From Pochonia chlamydosporia 170 (lineage: Eukaryota; Ascomycota; Sordariomycetes; Hypocreales; Clavicipitaceae), in assembly GCF_001653235.2 (NCBI RefSeq), contig NC_035796.1, positions 496,001-560,000 on the forward strand: a stretch of 64,000 nucleotides of DNA, written 5' to 3'. This document shows, one piece after another, positions 45,559 through 55,623 of the stretch (the first letter of the stretch is position 1; the number at the start of each line of letters is the position of its first letter). A program made the translations under genes and the position numbers. Under the pieces are notes generated by a model, which was given only the letters and a program-made list of their open reading frames with translations, was not told the origin of the DNA and did not search any database.

Positions 45559-48117
45559 CTACTGCGCTGCCACTTGTTTTGCAGGCTGTGCATGTTGCTC
45601 CTGAGCTTGAGGTGCATCAGTCTTTATAGTGACGTCAGTGCCACTGGCCGAGTTGGACGTATCTATCTCGGTCTCGTCCGACTTTTCTTCCTGCTTGACT
45701 TTAGAGTCCCCTGGCGCCGCGGATGCCTTTGGTTTGCCATTACCGGGGTTGAGGAAACGTTCTGGAACGCCACGCGCTGCTTGCTTCGTGTTGCCCACCC
45801 AGGCTCCGAGGATACGACTCCATTGGTAATCGCCATTGTTGAGACGCTGGATCTCTTTGTATGCGTGCATGTTGTAGAATGGGAGGTTGGTTTTCGGATC
45901 CCGATATCGTGCTGGGTTGTTGGTGATGACGCAGATTGGCGCTGGAGCAGGTTCTGTTGAAGATTTTGTTAGCCGTCTAGTCTTGGGGCTACCGAAGAGT
46001 GACACGACTGGGTGGTGAGGTGGTGTGCTGGCAAGGACATCCGTTTACTTACTGGCAAGTTTTGTCATTTTGCGACCAAAGAGAATCTGTGTTTGAACGG
46101 TTTTGTCCCGTATGGCATTTCCGTCGAAATTTTGATATATGATGCCATTCCGAGTTGCGTTCAGATCGCGAGGCGGCTCGGTTGTTGCTGGTGCCTCTGA
46201 CTCTCTAGGACTTCCAGATTTGCTTGTAGGCGCTGTCTCGTTCTGAACAGCCTGAAGGTGGGCATCGACTGGAATAGTGGGCTTGGCGTCAACTTCCATG
46301 GGAACTGTGGTCATGGATGCTGATGACACTGATGGGTTTGCCACTCGGGGTTGCTCTACCGGCTGAATAGATGGCGGTGTGATCGCGGATTGGAGGGTAT
46401 TGGGTGGTGCTAATACATTCGACTTGGGAGCATCTACAGGCGAAGATCTGTTCATGTCGATTCCTGGAGGTGGAGCAAGAACGGGTGCAGCCAGAACACT
46501 TGATGGCCTGGCTTCGGGAGGTCGAGAGAGGCCAGCTTGTGTGGCCAAGGGGCTCGCCGGCGGAGGAGGTGGAGGAGCAGCAAGTCCACTGGGAGGATGT
46601 GAAGGAGGCACTATGGCTGCCGAAGGGGATGCAGGAATTGCCATGGATGCAGATGGTTTCGACTGCGACATCGCCACATCTGCATCTTTCTCGTCCTTGG
46701 GGACAATAGTCAGGGTTGTGGGTGACTCCCCGGATGGTTTGGTTGTATCTTCAACGGTAGGAGGTGTATCGGACGCGTTCAGGTCTGCCCCTGTTGTAGC
46801 CTCAGTGGTATCTCTTGTAGGTTCGTCGACTGGTTTGCTTGTAGTTAAACCTGAATTCGTTGAGGTGTCGTCTGTAGCAGCGATTTGTTTTGTTTCTGTA
46901 GAGGCCGTCACCTGGTCCGCCGTGCTAGGCTCTGCGTTGGCATCTGCCAACTCATAAGTGACGTCTGCTTTGCTCATCGCATTGTCGTCGGTTGCCCTGT
47001 TCTCGCTATTGATCAGTGTTGGAGCCTTGTCTGCAACATCCTCGCCAATCTTGGCGGCCTCTGAGCTTTGATTCTGGGTTTTGGCAGCGCCTTGGGACTT
47101 GTCAAGGTCTGTCTCTTTCAATATTTCTTTACTTGCAGCCTTTTCGTTGTTCTTTTCCTTTTCCTTGCCCTTTGCTTTGGCGCTTTTGTCTATTTTCTCT
47201 CGCTTCTTTTTGGGCTTCTCCTCAACTTCAGTCACGTACTGGCGCAGCAACCGCAACTCAATGTCGTCCCACTGACCCTTTCCACTCCAAAATGTAATGA
47301 CTGGCCCTTTGAGGGTACGCTGGTTCAGGGCAGCGAGCTTCGCCATGCGCTCTTCCTCGCGCTGCTTTTCTGCCTCCTCCCAGCGATTAAGACTCTTGCT
47401 GTTGCGCTTCTCTACAACGGCAGCCTCGGCCAGCCTCTCCTCCTGTGTCATGGGTGGCTTCTTCAATGCCTCTAACCGGGCGGCCTTTTTCTCCATCTGA
47501 GCTAGCTGCTTGAGCCTCCTCGCTTCACGCTCGGCCATTTGCTGATGCAACTGCTCCTTGGATATACGAGTCGTCTTTCGAGATGAGGCTCGCGTGGGAA
47601 GATCGGCGGGAGATGGTAGCCATGATGCTCGTTCCGACTTTTTCTTGGGACGTGGCGCGGGGGGTGGGACAGATGCCCTTGTCGTGGGATCGATGCGAAC
47701 CTTCTTCCTGAATTTGGCTGGAATAGCTTCTTGGGCTTTTCGTTTGCGCTGAGCGGCGCGCTTTTCTTTTGCTTGACGCTCCAGCTCTTTTTCGCCTTCT
47801 AAATTATCGTCGTTGGCGTTGTTTTCATCTTCGTCGTCGGACGAGGAGTCCATGTGCACGTCGGAGCCATCGTCGTCAAGGTCCGAGAAGCCTTGGTCGT
47901 TTTCGTCTTCGGCAAATAGAAGCTCGAGGTCTGAATCGGGTTCTTCATTAGCAAGCACCGACTTCATGCGATTTCCAGCCGTAGATCGGCGTTTTCGCGT
48001 CGTTGCGAGCCATTCCGTCTGAAGGGCTGGGGAGTCGCTGTCGGAGCTATCGAGGTCGCTGGGAGGATCCGACAGCTGCGACGTGTCCCTGTCAGAGGGT
48101 TTGGATTCTGTATCCAT
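45559..48117 (-). CDS. SWC2: Swc2/Vps72 (YL1) subunit of the SWR1 chromatin-remodelling complex
   Basis: Nuclear H2A.Z-H2B chaperone subunit that helps SWR1 deposit H2A.Z. Exon 1 is 48117-46053, the intron 45954-46052, and exon 2 45953-45559, giving 819 aa. The N-terminal YL1 region shows RRSTAGNRM and LLFAEDENDQGF, then a long acidic run (DLDDDGSDVHMDSSSDDEDENN), the segment that holds H2A.Z-H2B in known orthologues. A Lys/Arg/Glu-rich helical region follows (about 180-290), including the ITFWSGKGQWD motif. A long Thr/Pro/Ser-rich linker (about 330-650) separates it from the C-terminal YL1_C motif (PICVITNNPARYRDPKTN, FYNMHAYKEIQRL), which starts right after the splice. The linker makes this longer than yeast Swc2. 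Confidence 0.92.
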
Positions 48118-49165
48118 CGGGGATGATGTCTCGCTTCCGTTACGGAGACTATCATTTGCTGACGACTAGCTGGTGGTTGAGCCACATTTGGGAAGGTGGG
48201 AGTTGGATGTGGATGCTGGGTGGGAGATGAAGATGTAGATGTAGATGTGAAGGTGTCTCTCTGGTGGGAGAGTCTGGTCAACGCGTTTGGAGGTTTTGGG
48301 GTCTGGTTTCGGGCCGCAAAGCCTCAACTGATATTTTTAGTGGTCCTGGTGCGCTAATCTGGTATACTTCCTAAAGTCATTCCACAACATTGGACAGACT
48401 CGACTGCTTGTGACTGAAACCACCTCTTCAAATGTTTCCAATTGATGTCTAGTCTCGCCTGGTTAGCCTTTGACTCCACAATCATGAACACAAAGTGCAT
48501 TAGCCCGTTGATGCGCAACATTTCATTGCCATTATGTCGGGCCCAGTTTTCACTGCAGGACAGCTATGAGGCTACGGGTGAGATTAATATTCTTAATTTA
48601 TGAGTGTGCCAATAGTTTGTAGTCTGTAGTGAACAAGCCAGCAAAAGACGAGCGCAATCTTTGGTTCTGCCAACGGTCAGGTTGGGTTTCTATCAGTGCC
48701 ACGATGATCCAATATATGCCGGTATTCAAACGCCCTTCGCTGAACCACCCAATAGAAAAAAGCCAAAAAAAAAAAATTGAAAAGAAAATAAAAATATTCC
48801 GTCGCCTTGCGCTCTCTGGCAACCCTAGCCAAAATCGGCTCAGACCAAGCCGAACGACAAATAAGAAAACGCCTAAGGACAGCGGTAGAGCCTCGGGCGG
48901 TCCCATCTCCAATATTCGAGGAATTACATGAAGAAAAACATCAAAGACCATCGCTGCGTATGTATAAGTGTATGTGTATGTATGGTTGAATGCTTTCGAT
49001 ATATCAAAACGACTTTCGCTGTTAAGGCGGGTCCATGGCATATTGAATTCGCATCCAGAGTGTGCGTACTTCGTTGAGAAACAACCACACGGCGACGACA
49101 ACCTCGTTTATCTCCCAGTTGCGCATCCAAAATCCGTGAACCGTGTACACGAGTAGAAAGAAACA
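48118..49165. other. SWC2 promoter and ATG15 3' flank
   Basis: A 1.05 kb stretch between two minus-strand genes. It includes a GATGTA-type repeat (48226-48249), probably in the SWC2 leader, and A-rich tracts (about 48760-48795). No supportable gene. Confidence 0.45.
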
Positions 49166-49442
49166 CTACATCTCATCTGAAATGAAGTCATTCACTTCCT
49201 CATCCTCTCCCCACTCTTTGCAAAATCCTACCCAATTTCGATGAAGGCATTTCAACCTTTTGGATGGAGTGCTGCTTGTTGGCGTAACCGGCCATAAGGT
49301 TGATGTTGATGTTGGCCCCTTTGTAATTGGTGGCTGTGTGCGTGTCCCAGGTAAAGGCAGTGTGGTCGAGGTTGTCTCTTCCTCATCCCAACAACCCCAC
49401 CACCTACCCGGTGTTTCGCAGGTGGTTGTTGGTGTGGCAGAT

Positions 49443-49477
<35 letters not shown>

Positions 49478-51133
49478 CATGGCTGACGTCGAAGTGATTG
49501 TGTTGGTAGTGGTAGTTTTGTCCTTGCATCCAAACCAACCTGGCGTCTTGCAGGTTGACGTTGAGGACGAGCTTGACGTGGTGGTGGGAGTGACACCCGA
49601 AGTCGTTTTATCGAGACAACCCCACCATCCTGGGGTCTTGCAGGTTGATGTTCGTGTCCGTGTACGCGTAGTTGTCGTCGAAGTAGCTGTGGTTGTCGTC
49701 TCTGTACCGTTACTCTCGTACATTTTCCACTGAGCACAGTCTCGACACTCGGGAGTCAAGGAGCATTCAGGGACATCATCATATTTCAAAATGACATCGG
49801 AGATGACAGCTCGAATCTTGTGGGTTCCAATTCCCACACGCCAGCCTTTGTCGGCGACAACGTCATAGACGCATTCGCTGCCTGTATGGCATGCTGTCTC
49901 CAGAGCATACCCGGCAAAGGAACACGATGCGGTGGCCCCGTTGCAGGTGCCAATGTAGATGGGATCAGCCGTATGTCCAAAGTGGTAAGCGCCAGTGTTT
50001 TGCCTTGTTTGAGGGGCTTTCGGGTCAGAGCCTGGCGGAATGGGCAAGCCAAGACGAGTGGCGGCAAGGGCTTCCGGAACGGCTTCAAACGTGACGACGG
50101 GTAAGCCGTAGGTAAGACCTAGCAGCGAACTGACGGCTCCGCCCAGTGAGTGACCAGCTATCCAGATTGTAGAGTCAGGGTAGCGTTCAGTCACATTGGA
50201 GTAGAGTTCACGGGCAGCGGCATAGTACCGGCTCTCCTCATGCAAGGCTTGGGCGACACAAGTGTTGTTGCAAGAGTACGTGCTCGACGCACAATCGCAA
50301 ACCTGATGCCAAGTCCACTGCCCCTGCTGTGCGCAGCAACAACTGAAGAACAAGTTATCGTTAATTTTGTCATTGGTTGTTGTACCGTCACCGTCGAACA
50401 CGGCGGGGGACGTTCCCTTGAGACCAATGACAATGGTGGAGTTATCGTCGTCAGCCCAGATGTGTCCGCGCAAGCCGTCACTTTGCCAGCCAAAATCCGC
50501 ACTGCGGTTGAAGGGGTCACCAACATCTAACCAATCCGCGGCGCCTTCAGTCTCGACATAGGCATCGGCCGCCATGTAAGCCAAGCTGAGAACGGTGCCC
50601 TTGTCTGTGATGTCTGGCGAAGGAACATCATCAACTGTCCAAGCTGAAGCGTCAAGAACTGCAGCATATCCTTCTCGACGGGCGTGTGCAACCATGGGAT
50701 CAACAACGGCAGGTCGCCGATCGACTAGGCGCTGTATGGGGCTACCACGGCTCCGCGCTTTGAGGTGAGGCAGGTCGTGTTCGTCATGGCCGTCTTCGGC
50801 GGCGAGGAATACACGAGACGTCAAAGACTTGTGGGAAACGTCCATGGTACGATGTAGTCGCGGATGTCGGTCAGTGCCATGGTGATAAATGTGGCGAAGG
50901 GTGAATGTGTGGTCGGCTGGTTTGGGCGCTTCCGGGTTCGGAGGCATGACAATGCCTGGGGGAAGAAAGACATGGTGTGGTACGACGGCATCTCGACTGG
51001 TAGCGGAAAGTCGAGAGGCAGTAGCTGTAGGAGTAATTGCCAACAAAGACAACAGGAACGCGGCGGTTACTCTGCCAGCAGAGGTGCAACGGGACGAGGC
51101 CCGAGGTGGCTCGGTGCTCGATAACATGGTCAA
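49166..51133 (-). CDS. ATG15: ATG15-type lipase required for lysis of autophagic bodies
   Basis: Vacuolar phospholipase/lipase that disintegrates autophagic bodies, reaching the vacuole as a type II membrane protein. A single exon encodes 655 aa. A hydrophobic signal-anchor lies at about 22-39, and the class 3 lipase domain at about 170-470. Its serine nucleophile is S329 in GHSLGG. The Cys-rich inserts ([23 protein letters not shown]) are typical of Atg15. After residue ~490 comes a Thr-rich tail with three copies of a cysteine motif, [18 protein letters not shown] and [10 protein letters not shown]. They are separated by threonine runs, one encoded by an ACT tandem repeat (49442-49478). An ATG at 51127, two codons in, is an alternative start. 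Confidence 0.92.
49442..49478. repeat. ACT/AGT trinucleotide microsatellite coding for poly-Thr in ATG15
   Basis: About twelve consecutive GTA-phase units on the + strand (ACT codons on the minus strand) encode a threonine run in the ATG15 tail. Its length is likely to vary between isolates. Confidence 0.85.
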
Positions 51134-52373
51134 GGGCGGCCGCTTCCAGCCTCTGGTGGGAGGCTATACCATGAGTCTTTGCAGAGCCAGTCTTGGGAGA
51201 GAAATAGGATATATTTGAGAGATGGAGAAAAAAGAAAATTCAGAGATGGATGGGAGAGATCGTATCGTGTATGTGGAAATTAGCTTTGCGACAGTTGAGG
51301 AAGAGACGAGGGTCAAGTTCAGTGGATAGATAAGAGTGAGGGCGACTTGGGTTGGATTGGACTTGAGAGGAGCGTCGATGTTGTCATGGCCCCAGAGCGT
51401 CAATGATGGCACTTGCATGCGCACGCGGCAGCCCGTCGTCGCGGACATGGAGACAGTCTGGCACCTGGGTGTTATCGTTGGGGCAGCACCACCCAGCTGG
51501 GGGTTCTAAGTTGAGTCTGGTCTGGGAGCTACGGAGTACACAAACTTTTGATCAGTGAGGCCAGCTGCTAACAGGACTGTTAGTAATTGTAGACAACTCC
51601 AGGCTTCGGCAGTGGCGTTTTGCGGAGCTTACTAACCTGAAGGATAGTAGTCCTGAGAACTCGCCACGACAGAAGTACCCTGGCCCAGCGGAACGGAGTT
51701 GGCCTGCCCAGTCTGCTACTTAATGTTACTTGACTTCAATGTTTATCAGCATGCGCTTGGGGAACACCGGCACCTTCTGGACCGACATTCCTTACACTGG
51801 CCAGCCAGCCGCTAATATCGACACCCAAGTCACCCCAACAGAAGGGCCGGCCCATTCAGCACATGTGATCTGCTAGCGGTGTTACGTTAGCAGTACTGCG
51901 TACCGAGAGTGAAGTCTGGTGTTCTCTGGTGACGCGGCAGCTGACCAGCATGACATGGAACCGCTTGCACCCACCCCAGTGCCACATGCTGGAACACTCC
52001 AGGGCCCGGGCTAACCCGACTTACGCTGGAGCTCTTGATGTTGGCTGCTCCAGGTTGCCGGCCAATTACCTAAGCACTCTCAATTAAAGCCAACACGCGC
52101 TCCTCCTAGGCAAGCGCGTCTCGCTCCTTCCTCCAGGCAAGGCAAGGTGCTGCTGCGGCGCGTGTGTCTCCAAATTTCTGTCGCAGACCGACCAATCCGA
52201 GGTCCCGATACTACCATCCACCTTCGGAGCCTGCCCTCTGCTCGCCGTTGAAGCAACTGGATCTCTTTGATAGCTCGAGAAAATCGGGAGACTCGAACGG
52301 CTTGGTGACCATTTCTTCTTGAACACACCAGACTCTTTGGTGTCGACAAATAGACTTGCGCACATCGTTCAAG
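51134..52373. promoter_or_regulatory. divergent promoter region between ATG15 and POB3
   Basis: A 1.24 kb head-to-head spacer with no supportable gene. It has a TACGGAGTAC motif at 51530-51539. The last 250 bp before POB3 are C/T-rich. Confidence 0.5.
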
Positions 52374-54497
52374 ATGACTGCAATGTGAGTTGCCCCGGAA
52401 GCTTGAATTTTTCTTTCTTGCCTGGCCTAGCCTGTGGCGCATGCGTCTGTATTCAAACGCCCTGCCTCTCGCCTTGCCATTGAGCGACGTTGAATCCAGT
52501 TCTGGAGACGCAATGCAAAATCATTACAGATTGGACGGCTAGTCCCTTGGCTGACATTTTTTTTCCCTCTTCTCTTTTTTTAAGTGAGAGCTTCGACAGC
52601 ATCTACCTCGATCTCTCCAAAGAGAGCGGCAAATGCAGATTCGCCGAGACGGGTTTCGGATGGAAGCCTTCCAATGGCGGCGACACCTTCACCCTCGATC
52701 AAAGTAATATTGGCGGTGCGCAATGGAGCCGCGCCGCCAAGGGTTATGAGATTCGAATTCTGCAGCGGAATTCAGGCATCATTCAGCTCGATGGCTTCCA
52801 ACAAGAGGATTACGACCGCCTGAGCAAGGTCTTCAAGAACTGGTACAGCACAGTTCTTGAGAGCAAAGAACATGCCCTCCGCGGCTGGAATTGGGGCAAG
52901 GCTGAGTTTTCCAAGGCGGAATTGACATTTAGTGTTCAGAATAAGCCTGCCTTTGAGCTTCCCTACTCCGAGATTGGAAACACCAACCTGGCTGGCCGCA
53001 ACGAGGTCTCTGTCGAGATGTCCCTACCACAAGACTCCAATGATACGGGCACCGATGGTCAGCTTGGTGGCGCTCGTGGCAAAGGCAAGAAGGCCGGCGG
53101 CGGCAGAGATCAGCTGGTGGAAATGCGCTTTTATATTCCTGGCACTACCACTACCAAGAAGGAGGCCGATGGCGAAGATGCCGAGGAAGAGGAAGCTGAG
53201 GAGAAGAATGCCGCTACACTCTTCTACGATACCCTTATCGAGAAGGCAGAGATTGGAGAGACGGCTGGCGATACTATCGCTACCTTTCTCGATGTGCTTC
53301 ACCTCACGCCCAGGTTCGTTAAATGCCACATCTCCAAACGGCTGCGTCCCTCTTCCTGCGCCCCAGGCTGTTGTGTCCCCTGCTCTGCGATATGTTTGCT
53401 AACGCACTTGTTCTTTTTGTAGAGGTCGTTTCGATATCGATATGTACGAAGCTTCATTCCGCCTTCGTGGAAAGACTTACGACTACAAGATCCAGTATGA
53501 GGCCATCAAAAAATTCATGGTCCTCCCAAAGCCCGACGAGATGCATTGCATGTTGTGCATTGGTTTGGATCCGCCACTGCGTCAAGGCCAGACGCGATAC
53601 CCATTCGTTGTCATGCAGTTTAAGAAGGATGAAGAAGTGACGATTGACTTGAACCTCGAGGAGTCAGAATTACAATCCAAATACAAGGATAAGTTGGATC
53701 CTCACTATGAGGAGCCTCTACATCACGTTGTTGCAAAGATCTTCCGTGGTCTGGCTAACAAGAAGATTTCATCACCTGCAAAGGACTTTATCACGTATGT
53801 CCCGGCCCTTGCCTCCGACGCATGGTGCATTCTGGGCTTATTTCGCCTACTGTTTGTTTTTTGAGTGCTAGCTAATCATTTTGTTCGTTTCTCCAGTCAC
53901 CGAAGTCAGTACGGCATTAAGTGTTCTATCAAGGCCAGTGAAGGGTTCCTGTATTGCCTAGAAAAAGCTTTCATGTTCGTCCCCAAACCGGCCACATATA
54001 TTGCCTACGAGCAAACACAATCCGTCACATTCTCTCGCGTGGGCGGCGCTGTCTCAACTTTATCTACCTTTGACATCACTGTTGTGATGAAGAATGGGGC
54101 CGGGTCATCGCAATTCAGCAACATCAATCGCGAAGACCTCAAAGCCCTCGAGACATTCTTCAAGCTCAAGGGTCTGCGTGTCAAGAATGAAATCGACGAG
54201 GATGCTAACATGCTTGCTGCTGCTCTTCGGGAACAAGACATGGATGACTCGGACGATGAAGTTGTCGCTAGCAAGGCCGACCGCGGATCAGCCGATGAGG
54301 ATGAAGAGAGCGTGGATGAAGATTTCCATGCAGATAGTGATAGCGATGTGGCCGAGGAGTACGATAGTGCCCATGAGAGCTCTGGATCGGGCAGTGCTGA
54401 GAGCGATGTTGATGACGATGAGATGGACGAAGATGAAGACGAGGACCAGGAAGAAGATGAGGAGGAGCGCCCGAAAAAGAAGAAGAAGACTGGCTAA
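52374..54497 (+). CDS. POB3: FACT complex subunit Pob3 (SSRP1 orthologue)
   Basis: Histone chaperone subunit that, with Spt16, reorganises nucleosomes during transcription and replication. Exons are 52374-52384, 52585-53313, 53423-53794 and 53897-54497, giving 570 aa. The N-terminal dimerisation/PH-like domain starts at MTAIESFDSIYLDLSKESG, with the family motif FGWKPSNGGDTFTLD. The SSRP1 middle tandem PH domains follow at about 245-460 (GRFDIDMYEASFRLRGKTYDYKIQY, IKASEGFLYCLEKAFMFVPKP). The tail from ~490 is very acidic and ends in a lysine cluster (KKKKKTG). As in other fungal Pob3 proteins there is no HMG box; a separate Nhp6-like protein supplies it. The first coding exon is only 11 nt, and intron 1 (200 bp) ends in a long T tract. 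Confidence 0.95.
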
Positions 54498-55623
54498 ATA
54501 GCGTCAGGGGATAGCGAAACCCTTTTGTTGCAGGCGGGAGAAGTTGCTGTGACATCTGGCGGAGAAGGTTGTGCTCTGTTGCGAGGCGCCTGGAGCTTTT
54601 CAGATCCGTCTAGCTGTGTTTATGACGAGCGGCGTTATTTCCCATTAGCCTCTATCTACAGGTTTCACTTTTCTAACCAATGTAGCTAATGAGAATTTTG
54701 TTTTTAAGCTGGGAATAGTGTGGCATGGAGGGAAAATAGGTTATCATGTACATGTACGTTGGACGGCGGTTAGGTAGCTGTAACGACCCCGAACCACGGG
54801 GAATGGATAATGATGAGGGCTTCATCCCACGTCAAAATTTTCTGGCCGTCTGTCTCGTCTGGTGGGCACTTATGTTCGATAAGAGACGCATTGCAAAGGT
54901 TGGCAATATGTTCCTGTCAAGCTCAGTCCAAAAGTGTCGGAAAGTAATTTCTCATGCGAAACATGAAGCACACAATGAATAATAGCTTGAGTTTTGCTCT
55001 TTATTTTAAGCTACCTTATCCACAGCATTCTGCCTTCGAAGTGTCTTGCAGAGTAGTGCAACCAAATGGCACCATTGCCTCGACGAGTCTGTAGGCAATT
55101 CCTCATCGCCATCCAGGAACCTCACCATTGGGTTCCGAAATCGGCCCAGTTTCAGACCCTATCGCACACAAAAAAAAGTTATAAAAAAGCAATGTCCTTG
55201 TTTTGTATAATCCAACTTTTCGATACCCGTCGTCTTTTGCCAGCAACAGGTAGTGTAGACAGGTCAGGCCACATTGCAGGAAGACCCTTGCTCCGCAAAT
55301 CTCTAAACAAAATCCATCACATTTCCTAGGCGAACACCCCGGACATATATATATATATCGTATAACTCACCGACATGGAAAGAAGAAAGAAAGACATGAA
55401 AATGGTGTCATACGCCTCTAGTCGTTTCTCAACTTAAAAGCAACAAAAGTAGGTCTAATGAATAAGGCTGAAACGCAACGCTAGCGAGAGACAAGAAATG
55501 TACAGATTGAAAATAAATGAAGCGGGAATTGTTCACAAGTTTCACCTCTATGAGATTACCATAGAAGCTGAATTAGCCTAGAGAGAAGGCACAGGCGCAC
55601 GCATTCATTGTTGAGATGCCGAT
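54498..55623. terminator. convergent 3' region of POB3 and the CRIB protein gene
   Basis: A 1.13 kb stretch between facing stop codons. No supportable gene. It includes a CATGTACATGTAC palindromic word near 54745 and a short TA run near 55350. Confidence 0.5.

Noticed and set aside
46379..46957. 192-codon frame on the + strand
   Set aside because: Antisense shadow of the Swc2 linker; Gly/Val-rich translation mirrors Pro/Thr codons of the real gene.
49260..49733. 157-codon Val-rich frame on the + strand
   Set aside because: Antisense of the ATG15 threonine-rich tail; ACN codons read as poly-Val on the other strand.
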